Source: Prorocentrum cordatum
Lineage: Eukaryota > Sar > Dinophyceae > Prorocentrales > Prorocentraceae
NCBI GenBank assembly: GCA_963575745.1
Contig: CAUYUJ010018893.1
Location: 47,501 to 105,294, forward strand
Length of the DNA stretch: 57,794 bases
Direction: 5' to 3'
Within the stretch, counting starts at the first letter, position 1; each line of letters opens with the position of its first letter. Shown one piece after another: positions 10,737 to 20,226 of the stretch. Position numbers and translations under genes: made by a program. The notes beneath the pieces were generated by a model. It saw only the letters and a program-made list of their open reading frames with translations, had not been told where the DNA came from and searched no databases.

Positions 10737-11350
10737 TCTAGACGCGAAGGGAGTTGACACCATCTTTTGAGATACCAAGGGATGCGACCAGGCTGGTTCA
10801 CAGAGTTGAAGATGCTGCCCAGCGAAAGCCTCGCTCCGAGATGGAGCCGCCCTCCGTCCGTGCAGCTGTTGCACAAGTTTAGACATGAAGCGATCGGATC
10901 GGAAAGCTATATTTCCGTTTTGAGCAGGACTCGCGCTGCATCCGTGTAACAGTTGCGAAGTATATCCAAGCCGCATAAACATTGAGGAGGTCTCAGGCGA
11001 AGGAAAGACAACGCGCACTTTTTGTGTAACCTATCGACACGATTCAGACGATCATGTGCGGCGCTAAAACGGCAGCGCCATTTTGAACACGATTCGCCCT
11101 CCGTTGGGGTATCACTTGAAGCTGAAAGACGAATGTGTGCGGCGGAAAGGCGCGGCGGAAAGGCCGGCGCACCATCGTGTACATAATTCGCCCGTCGGGA
11201 GTGTAGTTTGCTGGCGGGTTATCTCGAGACGTGTGTACGTAGCGCCCAGGCGAGAGCCATATTTGGAAAGATCCGCCCTCCATCCGTGTAGTAGTCAAGC
11301 TTCAAGACGTTACGCAGTGTATGGTGGTGCGACAGGGAAGGGTTATTGTT
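10737..11350 (+). repeat. Degenerate CGCCCTCCRTCCGTGTAG repeat region
   Basis: Loosely spaced recurrences of GCCGCCCTCCGTCCGTGCAG, ATTCGCCCTCCGTTGGGG, ATTCGCCCGTCGGGAGTGTAG and ATCCGCCCTCCATCCGTGTA suggest an old tandem array of roughly 80-100-bp units. Decay makes the boundaries uncertain. Confidence 0.4.
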
Positions 11351-11789
11351 GAGGAAGAGTGAGCGGGCGATGAAGAGGAGGAAATGGCCTCCTCATCCCT
11401 CGACCTCCCGCACATTTCAAGGCCTCCTTGAACCCCCTCACCCCACCCCTGAGGACCCTTCAGAAACCCGCAGATGCTCCTGAAACTATTCCCTGGGCGT
11501 CGTATTTCCAGACCCACATTCCAAGCGGCAGATGGGCGGCGATCAGTTGCCACAGGCGTCTTCGATTATAATTTTTATGTCCCTTTTCCTGTTCCTCGTG
11601 CTCCTTTGTTCTTTTATATATTATCCTCGCCCCTATTGTCCACGATGCCACATGGTTGCTCATTATTCATGTTGGCTGAAGCAAGTGTGGCTCCATCAGC
11701 TGCACGAGAGGCCGCAGCATCCCGAGGCAGTCGCTGTTAGCAGCCTTCCTTGCAAGCCATCCACCTTCCCAGACAGCTTTCAGGACACC
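11351..11789. other. 5' flank of the tubulin pseudogene
   Basis: No recognisable gene. I looked here for a spliced-leader relic of the kind found on recycled dinoflagellate cDNAs and did not see one, so there is no direct sign that the tubulin copy arose from processed mRNA. Confidence 0.35.
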
Positions 11790-12454
11790 ATGCGGGAGAC
11801 GATCTGCATCCACATCGGACACGCAGGTGTTCAAGTTGGGATTGCCTGCTGCGAATTTTTCTGCCGCGAGCATGGCACATATATATATAGCCAACATATC
11901 CAATGCAGCTTTAGGCTTGTGCCAACATAGCTTTCGGCTTGTGCCATCAAACAAGCCCCAGCGTGTTGTACTTGCTGAGGCAGGAGAGTTTCGACATCTT
12001 CCTGTATGCTTTCCATATTTACCACAACGGGGCACTGCCCGATATCTGCAGGCGTAATCTCGTCATCGGGCGCCCCACCTACACGAAATCGAACAGGCTT
12101 TTGGCCCAGATCATGTCCTCGCTGCGTCGCTGCGCTTTGACGGCGCGCTCAACGTGGACATCACGGGGTTCCAGGCGAACCTGGTGCCGTACCCGCGCAT
12201 GCATTTCATGCTCTCGAGCTACGCGCCAGTGATCTCTGCAGAGAAGGCGTGCCGCGAGCAACTATCTGTGGCCGGAATCACAATATCCGTTTTCGAGCCC
12301 GCGGCCATGTTTGTCAAGTGAGACCCCTGTCACGGCCAGTGCAGGCCGGGCTGCGTGATGTACCAATGCGACGTGGCGCCTGAGGACGTGAACGCATCGA
12401 TTGCCTTGACCAAGACGAGACAACAGTTCAGTTTGTGGATTGGTGTCCAACTGG
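11790..12454 (+). pseudogene. Alpha-tubulin pseudogene, 5' part
   Basis: Alpha-tubulin is the microtubule subunit that binds GTP at the non-exchangeable site. The start is clear: the frame from the ATG at 11790 reads [17 protein letters not shown] and ends near EFFCREHG (about 11874), the family's N terminus. About 150 bases of unrelated sequence follow, then similarity resumes near 12025 with [20 protein letters not shown], so roughly 170 residues including the GGGTGSG nucleotide loop are missing. A frameshift lies near 12125, after which [19 protein letters not shown] and [19 protein letters not shown] are excellent matches. A TGA at 12319-12321 replaces the conserved Cys of the KCDPRHG region. 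A further one-base loss precedes FVDWCPTG at 12432-12454, where the similarity stops at a mobile-element junction. The rest of the gene is at 16100-16424. This copy is not functional. Confidence 0.9.
12438..12454 (+). repeat. 17-bp tubulin target sequence, copy 1
   Basis: GATTGGTGTCCAACTGG, encoding DWCPTG, in its native context directly after the codons for QFV. Identical copies are at 12911-12927 and 16100-16116. Confidence 0.95.
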
Positions 12455-12910
12455 GTGTCGCGCAGCCAGCGCCGAAGGAGGGCCAGGGCTGCCCGGGATC
12501 GTGGCATTTGACGACGTGGCGCCCCAGCGTCATCGGCTCCCACATTTGCAGTGTCCCGGGGACCACGCCTGCGCCTGTGCAGGTTGCTGCTGATGTCAGG
12601 AGTTTACTCAAATGCATGGGTGGCTGGTAGTTCAATTCACATTCTGGTGGTTAGTTTGATTCAGGGCGAGGACAAGGCTTTTCGTCACATGCTTTTGTGG
12701 TTGGCCGCTCTGGTTTGCACAGTACCTCTGGCCATGTGCAGGGCATGACATGCATGCACTGGCTTTTCTGCAGGGCGAGTGGTACGCCATTGCTTCGCGC
12801 CTGTCTGGACCTCCCCTCCGCGGGGGGTTCGGTCTGCTCGCCTTCAAGGGTTGCCGAGGGAGGGGGGGCTCTTTATGACCCTAAACAATATCCGCTCAGA
12901 CAAGGACGGC
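12455..12910 (+). mobile_element. Putative short insertion at the tubulin target (insert A)
   Basis: A 456-bp segment bounded by two identical copies of the 17-bp tubulin target. Its last 16 bases, CTCAGACAAGGACGGC (12895-12910), match the last 16 bases of the LINE insert that follows (CTCGGACAAGGAAGGC, 16084-16099) at 14 positions. The simplest reading is a strongly 5'-truncated or non-autonomous relative inserted at the same site. No reverse transcriptase sequence is visible. An alternative is that this is intron or template-switched sequence captured when the LINE inserted. Confidence 0.45.
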
Positions 12911-12927
12911 GATTGGTGTCCAACTGG
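12911..12927 (+). repeat. 17-bp tubulin target sequence, copy 2
   Basis: Identical to copies 1 and 3. Here it is not followed by tubulin but by the start of the LINE fragment. Confidence 0.95.
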
Positions 12928-15900
12928 GTTGGAGAAGAGATTTACAAGCCAAGCAACACAGAGCATACGACTGGGTGAAGAAAGGGAGCCCCGCCGAGAC
13001 CCGGGGCACCATGAAGAGACGGGACGGCACCGCCACTGCGAACATCCCCGAGCAGCTCACGATGGTCGCCGACGCTTTGCGACCCATTCTCGAGCGCTTC
13101 AAGCACAGGGAGCCCTCGGTGGACACCTTCATGGAGTATTTTGGGCCTCACATGCGGACGCACCCGTGGAGGACGGAGAGGATCACAGGACACCAGTTGG
13201 TGAAGGTCGTGGCGGCTCTGCCCAACTCTTCTAGCGGCCTGGATTCTTGGACGGCGGAGGAGCTGAAGGTCTGGGCTCGGTGGCACCCGCGTCTCCTTGA
13301 TCAGCTGGCGTCTGTTTTCGATGCAATCGAGGCCGGGGCTCCGTGGCCCTGCGCGGTCACGCAGGGGTACATTGCTTTGTTCCCGAAGGACGCGAAGGAC
13401 GCGGAGCCTGAGCCGACAGCCCTGCGGCCCATAGCTGTGCTCAGTATCCTGTACTGGTTATGGGCGAAGCTACGTTTCAATGGTGCCATGGATTCTTGGC
13501 AGGAGCACCGGGTCCCCGAAGGAATCTGGGGATGCCGCCGACGTCGGGGAGCTGAGGGCCTCTTTTTGGGCGTGGCGCTCGACATGTGGAGCAGGGCGGC
13601 CAGGGGATGCGAGCGGGTGGCGCGAGCTACGACTTCAAGAAGGCTTTCGACTACATACCATTCGAGCTCCTTTTCGCCGTCTTGGCGCGGCGCGGCATGT
13701 GCCCGCGGGTACTGCAGGCTATGCGTGGATTTTACAGTCAACTTCGGCGTTCCTTCCGCATGCGTGTGGCCATGGGCGCGACCCTCGAAATCTTTGGTGG
13801 CATCGTGTAAGGGTGTCCGATCTCCATGCTGGGCCTGAATGCGCTCGTCAGTTGCTGGGTCGAAGCCGTGCGAGCCAAGGTGCCTGCTGTCATCCCGCGC
13901 GCTTACGGTGACGACATGTCGGCGACGAGCAAGGCGCGGGGCGGGGCGAGGCTTTTCCAGAACGTCCAGCAGATGCACGAGATCACCCGCGAGTGCGAGA
14001 GGCGGTCTGCCGGTCAGGTGTCGGCGGAGAAGAGCTTCACCTTCGGCGATGAGTGCCTTCGCGGCACCCTGAATGGTGTCGACGGCCATCAGGGTACCCT
14101 CCGGCTTGTGGGCGGGTCCGTGGCGGTCCGGGCGGAGGCTGAGACGTGGGCGCAGTTGGGGGCGAATCGCGTGGACACGTACACGGCGACGGTGCAGCGC
14201 GTCCGTCGTGTACCCGAAGGTTCCTACGGCAGGGTCCGGATGCTCAGGACCACAGCGACGCAGGCGACATTTGGCCAGGGGTCTCACCGCGTGCCTGGTA
14301 CCCCGGTTGCTTTGCAGAGGCTGCGCACGGAGCTGCTCGTGGCGGCATGGGATTTGGATAAGTGCTCCAGCTGCGTGCTGATCTCGCTCGCAAATCTGAT
14401 GCCAGTCACCCTGGACCCGTTTTTTTTGGCTTCTTGTATGCTGGGCTCAATAGCATGCGCTGGGCCATGAGTGACGCCGTGGCCAAGTGCCAGGTCCAGA
14501 CTGACGTTGCAGCGCCGGCCAGGGGCACAGACGGCCCGGTGGCTCGCCTGCGCCAGGTCATGGAGTTCGCCGAGCTCCGGCCTTTCGTCGAGCAGATGGT
14601 GCACCAGGCGGAGCTGGACGTGGACGCGTGGTGCCGTGGCTTGAGGGATGCGTGGCGTCGGAGGCTCTGGCGCCAGCTTCTGGGCGGGCGCGCCTCGTGC
14701 CGGGGGGTCGAGCGTGGGATCGACCGCGAGAAGGTCACGAGCTACTTGCAGACGCAAGCCGACAGGCTCCAGTGCCAGCAAGACAGCGGCGACCTGAAGG
14801 ACGTGCCGTCGTCGTCCGACGACCCGCGGGCGAAGCTTGGCGTGCTTCGGCGCCTCATGGCGGGTTCCTTGCTCACGAGTGACAGGCTGGCCCGCAGTGC
14901 GGTCGCGGCGGCAGGCGTAATGTGCCCCTGTGGCCTCGGCAGAGAGACCATCGTCCACGTTTCCTGGGCGCGCCCGCAGCAGAGCACTTGGCGGGCGCCG
15001 GCTTTGGCCGCCTTGGGCGGGCCGTGCACCGACCAGCCCATGTGCTTCCAGTGCGCGACCGTCGTGCCAGAGGCGTACGCGCTGACCACGGCGCAGGTGG
15101 TTGAGATCCAGAGATCGCTGGTGGACGTGTGGCAACATCGCGCCCACGCCTGGCACGAGGGCGACGCGGCGGAGGAGCCTGGCCCGGGGCCTGCGCCGCC
15201 GGGCGCTGGAGGGCGGCGACGGCTGACACGGAAGGTCGCGCCTGTCGGCGCCGGGCCGCCGCCGCCTGCGCCGGCGCCAGCTGCCCGGGGGGGCGCGAGT
15301 GGCCCGCGGAAGCGAGGAGCTGCTATGCGTGGCTCTGCCAGGACTGACGACGGCCACCTCGTCCGGGTGATCCCCGGCGGCGGCGGTGTCTTCCGTCAAG
15401 TGCGGCGTGCAGACCGCGGAGATGAAGGCGGGGCGGCAGAAGATCACGCGCAAGGCTTGTCCGCAGAAGGATTTGCCTCAATCGCAGTGGCTTTCTCAGC
15501 TTGGTTTGCGGCGGAGCTCCGTGCGCTTGCAGGGCGTCGAGAAAGAGCTTCAGAAATGCAGCGCCGGCAAGCGCGCGCTGAAATTGGCTGGCAAGCTCGG
15601 GGAGGTGCCTTTCGCGGAGGACGAGCGCCGCTCGTGCTGGAAGGACAGGGCCAGCAATTTTGCCCGCGCCAGGTGCGGCGGGAATGCGCAGGCGGCGAAA
15701 CGGGGGCGGCAGAGGGGCACGTAGGGCATCCAGAAGTGGATGGCTTCGCATGGTGGCAGTCACGAGCTCGTCTACGAGTCCGGGAACTTGCGTTGGAAGT
15801 GTGGCAAGTGCACTGTCCGTGGAGCCCTCGGTTTCGGGGCCCGCTTCGAGGCTGCCGTGCGTGTGCCTCGTGGAAGGGGTCATAAGCGTCCCTCGCCGCC

Positions 15901-16099
15901 GCTGCCGGCCCCGCCTCGGAATTCTGGTCAGAACGCGTCCTTCGCCGCCGCGGCCAGATCCGCTGCGGAACTCGGGCCGGAGAAGCGCCGGAGGGTGACG
16001 GAGCCGCATTCGTCGAGGTTCCCCAGAATTAGAATAGGCTGAGCAACGCAGGTCTGGATGTGGTCAGCTTTATGCTGGTACGGCTCGGACAAGGAAGGC
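12928..16099 (+). mobile_element. 5'-truncated LINE (non-LTR retrotransposon)
   Basis: A 3.17-kb element lying between target copies 2 and 3. It begins in the linker before the reverse transcriptase domain, so the endonuclease and any first frame are missing, as is usual for target-primed elements that failed to copy fully. The coding part ends at a TGA (16040-16042), followed by a 57-bp trailer that ends CTCGGACAAGGAAGGC. There is no poly(A) tail. The flanking 17-bp identical repeats fit a target-site duplication. It separates the two halves of the alpha-tubulin pseudogene in the same orientation. Confidence 0.8.
12975..16042 (+). pseudogene. LINE reverse transcriptase polyprotein, broken
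   Basis: Would encode the element's RNA-dependent DNA polymerase and C-terminal nucleic-acid-binding tail. In order: SGLDSWTAEELKVWARW (about 13235) and ALFPKDAKDAEPEP...LRPIAVLS (fingers); YDFKKAFDYIPFELL with the motif A aspartate (about 13627); GCPISM of motif B (13811); AYGDDMS of motif C (YGDD at 13904-13915, catalytic aspartates intact); a thumb region to about 14350; a CPCG...ETIVHVSW zinc-knuckle-like segment (about 14920-14985) whose last Cys position is Arg; and two late CxxC modules, SVKCGVQT (about 15390) and HELVYESGNLRWKCGKC (about 15758). Breaks: frameshifts near 13500-13590, about 14360-14450 and about 15380; a TAA at 13808-13810 where motif B normally has Gln; and a TAG at 15722-15724. 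The family assignment is firm; activity is excluded. Confidence 0.85.
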
Positions 16100-16116
16100 G
16101 ATTGGTGTCCAACTGG
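16100..16116 (+). repeat. 17-bp tubulin target sequence, copy 3
   Basis: Identical to copies 1 and 2. From here the tubulin reading frame resumes with [14 protein letters not shown]. Confidence 0.95.
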
Positions 16117-16424
16117 TTTCGCGGTCGGCATCGCCCACCAGCCGCCCGCCGCGGTACCTGATGGTGATTTGTCGACTTCGGCTGAGGTGATGCGTGCGTG
16201 CTGCGTCGAGGAGGCGTTCTCCCGCGTCGACTACATGTTCGACCCCGTGTACTCCAAGCGCGCGTTTGTGCGCTGGTACGTCGGCGGGGGCGTGGGGGCG
16301 AGTTCTCAGAGGCCCGCGAGGATCTGGCTGCGCTGGAGAAAAATCCAAGGAAGTTGGCATCGAAACCGTTGCGGCGGTGGGCCCCGCGGTGGGCGAGGAG
16401 GAGGGCTGCGGCGACGAGCTCTGG
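16100..16424 (+). pseudogene. Alpha-tubulin pseudogene, 3' part
   Basis: Continues the alpha-tubulin copy begun at 11790. From DWCPTG it reads [18 protein letters not shown], then [20 protein letters not shown] and [15 protein letters not shown], matching the family's C-terminal third. There is a small insertion after GGDL and a loss of about eight residues before EVFSR. Two frameshifts follow: [17 protein letters not shown] is read in a second phase (about 16296-16345) and KEVGIETV...EEEGCGDEL in a third. The last residues correspond to the usual acidic tail, and the normal stop position has become TGG at 16422-16424. Both strand and order agree with the 5' part, so the two halves were once contiguous. 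Confidence 0.9.
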
Positions 16425-17040
16425 GCCAGACTGTTCAGCTGCAGCCATGCTGGCGCGACCCGGCTACTGAATGACTTAGCGTGACAGTTGTGTGGCGTTC
16501 CAGTGGCGAGTGCCGTATGTTTGCGGTGTGCAGCGTCAGTGTCCAGCCTTGTCAGAGCGATCGTGCCGCCGCATTGCTTCCATTGCGGTGGCGAGCTCTG
16601 AGTGGATTCTTTCTGTTCAGCGCAGGCGCACTTCTGAGAACCAGTTGTTGAGTCTCACTCTAAGTTGGTCGACTTCGTGACGACTTTGAGCAAGGAGGAC
16701 ATGCCGCAACAAAACGGTCAGGGGGCGTTCAAAGCCTTGCAATGAGTCCAAGCGCGGATGCGTTCCTGAATCATCTGCGGCCCCCCTAAGGGAGTGTTCT
16801 GATCTTGGTTCTTCGCGTGGGCTGGCACCTGTGTCTCGCCTCGCCGCGCGGCGCGCCAGGGCCGGGCAGGGCTCCCTTGCGTGGCGCACTGCTGGCCCCC
16901 CCTTGGGCCCGTTCGCCCCGCCGCGTCTCCGGCCGCAGTCGCCCGCGCGGGCCCCGGGAGGCCGTTGATGTGCACTGGGCTCCCCTCGACGACGTTTCTT
17001 GTCGACCCTGGGGCCCGTCGGGGGGGCGACGGGGCGTTCG
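16425..17040. other. No recognisable gene
   Basis: Presumably downstream flank of the tubulin copy. Only short unremarkable frames are visible. Confidence 0.3.
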
Positions 17041-17041
17041 A

Positions 17042-17185
17042 AGGAACATGGCGCAGCGGTGTGTATGTATTTATCGAGGGTGGAGTTCAGCGGGGGCGGG
17101 CAGGTGGGAGATCGCGGCGTCGATCGTGGCGTTGCATGCGAATTCGGGCTCGAGGGTGCACGATCGCCGCGTCAGGAACACTGCT
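17042..17185 (+). repeat. Dispersed ~145-bp repeat X, copy 1
   Basis: Shares AAGGAACA, GCAGCGGTGTG, GAGTTCAG, GGCGTYGATCGTG and the TGCATGCGAATTCGGGCTC / GTATGCCAATTTGGGCTC landmark with 24848-24993, in the same order and orientation. The second copy sits between two direct repeats; this one does not. Confidence 0.75.
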
Positions 17186-17227
17186 GCGAGCAAGCAGTTT
17201 TCTCCATCTACATCTCTCCGAGCCGCG

Positions 17228-18450
17228 ATGGCTCGGACTCCCGAGGAGGTTGCAGCCATTCTTAGATTGGCTGATGCTGCGCGATGGGTGGGTCTGTCGG
17301 CAACGCCGCCAGCGTGGAACGGGGCGAGCTCGCTGACTGCCCTCCTGACGTCGCTCGGATACGATGCGGCAGCGCCGATTCGCCAAGTGGCGATTTGGCC
17401 GCAGGAGGAGCGGGGGCAGCTCGTCGGCCAGGCCCATATTGATGGCAAGCGGCCCGCTGCCGCCATTGTGGCGCAGGTGTGATTGTTTGGGCCAAATCTG
17501 CAGGATTATGGCAGGTACGCATGTGCGCGATGCGGGGGCCAGGCGTGGCGCTCGGCTGTTCCTGGTGGTGCAGGCGCAGCCTCCAGTTGGGCCTCCGACG
17601 CAGCGGTAGCAACCGTCGACCTGCAGGCTGTTTGCACTTTTCGATCAGATTGCCGACGAAGAGGCTGTCAAGCTGGGCTCGGTGGAGATCGAAGCGCGCT
17701 GCGCGCGCTGCGCTCAGCGCCTAGGTGGCGCGCCGCCAGCAAATCATGGGCCGGCGTTGGGGCTGCCGCCCCCGACCCCGCTGTGTTCTTGGAGGGGGGG
17801 GGGGCTCCTGTAGGGGTCGCGTCGAGCCTTGCGCAGCGAGGCGCGCCCCCGACCGTTGGCATTTCGCGTGTCGGGCGGATTCGCGGGCAAGGCGCGAGCT
17901 GTCGGCCTAGCTGCGGCGCCGTTTCGCGCAGGAGAGGCGCCAGTTTGGGGGTCCTAGTGCCCGCGCGTTCGAGCCCGTCAAGCTGTGGGATCGCGCGTGC
18001 AGGAGCCTGTCGGGGAAGTTCGTGCTCTGGAAGCGGGTGTTACTGGGCCCAGGCCTTGTGATTATGGCAACCGTCAGGGCGGCGGCTGCTGGCGCAGTTT
18101 CGCGGGGGGCCCCCGTGGCTGCCGGTCCCGCGGGGATTATCGCGGGCCCCGCCGCCGGCTGCGCCGGGCCAGCAAGGCAGCTGGGCGACGGCAGGGCCCG
18201 CGGCAGAAGGGGCGCCTGGGCCCGCGGCAGGGCCCGCGGCAGGGCCCGCGGCAGAAGGGGCGCGGTCCGTGCCCCCTAAACCCGAACAACGTGCGCCAGT
18301 GCAGCCGGTGTCTGGGGCCGCGTCCAGCGCTGGCCCCTCCTTGCCCGAATTCTCTCAGTGTGGGGGGGGGGGGGCAAGGGCAAGGGCGGGGGCGAGAAAG
18401 GCAAGGGCGGTAATCGCAGGCGCGCAGGGGGGCCGTCGGCAGATTCTGAA
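17228..18450 (+). pseudogene. Gag-like ORF of the DIRS-like element, broken
   Basis: The frame from 17228 starts MARTPEEVAAILRLADAARW and includes a region ending VDGKRP-like (here IDGKRPAAAI), stopping at 17482. In another phase, LFDQIADEEAVKLGSVEIEA (about 17640) resembles a conserved segment I associate with these elements. Near the C terminus, PCPLNPNNVRQCSRCLGPRP (from about 18267) is followed by a Gly/Lys-rich tail, consistent with a nucleic-acid-binding zinc motif. At least two frame changes are needed. The assignment rests on pattern memory and on position upstream of the reverse transcriptase. Confidence 0.4.
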
Positions 18451-20226
18451 GCGCGCCCGTCCGACCCCCCCCACTTCTGGTTCAAGGGGGGGCCTCCCGG
18501 CCCGCCTGGGATACTCCTGCGGCGGTTCTGCCAGCTGAGGCGCCCAGCGCAACGAATGCGTGTGCTGCTGAGAGCGGCGCGTCCAACGTGGCGCCAGCGC
18601 TTTCGGCCATCGGCGCAGGTCCCGCGGTCGGTGGTCTGAGTGTTCTCCTTCTCCCCCGCCTCCTTCCACCACCCTCGCTTCCATTCCTTCGTCCGCTTCG
18701 CCGCTGGGCTGGCGTCCGCGCGCCGCGGGTCGTGGAAGCGCGGTTGGACGTGCATCCCGGGTGCTCCCGGCCAGGGGCAGGGTGGAATATCGGCTTTGGA
18801 GGCTGGGCGAAGTGTGCATATGCGGAGGTGCCCGTCTGTTCGCGCGCCCGAAATGCCGCGGCCCCGTTAAGATTGTCGCCGTCGCGCAGCAGAGCGACGG
18901 CGATCGCCGAATTCGAGGAGCATGTGCGTCAAAATCCCAGCTTTCGAAAGTGACCTTTGGGGCCTAGTCGATGCGCGTTGCCGTGCCATTGCCTTGTAAT
19001 TTCCCGTTGCCCATCCGACGCTTTGATTTTGCAAGGGGGGCGCCAGGCCTCCGAGCATCGGCCTGCTTTGCGGCGCGTTCGTGACGTTTCGCTTTAAGAT
19101 GTATTTGCGTGGGGGTCCGAGCGACTTGATATTTCTGACGTGTGGCGCTGCTCTGGGGGCGAAAGCTCGGTGTCTCCGTCGCCTCGCGGGCGCGCGATGC
19201 CGGTGGCGGCCCGCGGCGCGATCTTGCAGACGAGGCGACCTGGAGGGGCGTCGCGTCCGCAATCCTCTCTGGAGGGGGTGGGCGTTGTCCTGTCTTCGTC
19301 TCCCTTCTGCGCGTTTGGGCGTCGATGCTGCGTGGCCCGGAAGGCCCGGGCCGGCGCGGCCAGACGGGCCTGGCCCCTGGCGATCGTATCTGGGCGCGCT
19401 CCTGGTGGCGAGGGCTGCGGAGGCGGCCGGGCGGGCAATCGATCGTGTTGCGCCGTGGCTGGCCGCGCAGCCCCCCCTGCGCCCAGGCGTGCCGCGCGAG
19501 TGGTGTGCGGGCGAATAGGAGTCGCCATTGTAAGTGGACCAGTGCATCTGGAATCTGGCGGCGCGCGATTTTGTGGCGAGGCTCGCGCGGGGCGTCCCTG
19601 GAGTGATGCGCGTGTGGGTCGGAAGGCGTGAGCGATGGCTTGGGCGGCGCCCCCGAACTCCTGGCGTTCTCTGCTCGCGCGGAGACTTGTTTCGCAGCCG
19701 TCGAGGCCCGTGGGGGGATTGACATGTCGCGTCCGATATCTTCGCCAACCTGGCGCCGCGAGTCCCATCTTGCCGTTCTCGCGGCGGATTTGTCTCACCG
19801 CGCCTCCTGCGTCAGCTGCTGCCGTGATTTGAGAGCCGGCTCCCTTTCCGGGCTTCGAGGCCCGCGGTCCGCAGTCGCCAGTTTTCCGTCCATCGGCGTC
19901 GAGGGCCCCCGAGAGCGACGCGCGGTAGGGCGCGTTCTGCGCGGCCGCCTAGACGCGCAGAAACTGGCGGTCGAGCGCGGCGCTCAAGTACTTGGGTTCC
20001 GACGCTGCGCGGCGCAGCCGCCGCGCGAGGACGCGCGCGCTCCGCGCGTGGGCGCGCGCCCTCGGTGGGGGCTTCTTCCAGGAAGCGCCCCGCCCGCTGA
20101 ATTTGGGCATTGGTTTTCTGGGCGCGCGGGGCCGCGTTGCACGTGGCCCAGGCGATGCCGTGATCCAGTGGGTAGTCTACGGTTTTCCGGCAGGGCTCGC
20201 GCGCAAGCCGTAGGGCCGTGGCATTT
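18451..20226. other. GC-rich stretch inside the element, no firm product
   Basis: Open in several phases because of GC bias. I recognise no domain. Position suggests decayed polyprotein sequence between the gag-like part and the reverse transcriptase. Confidence 0.3.

Noticed and set aside
12455-16099. Interpretation of the tubulin gap as an ordinary intron
   Set aside because: It contains a LINE in coding order with its own 3' trailer and identical 17-bp copies at its borders; the surrounding tubulin also has stops and frameshifts.
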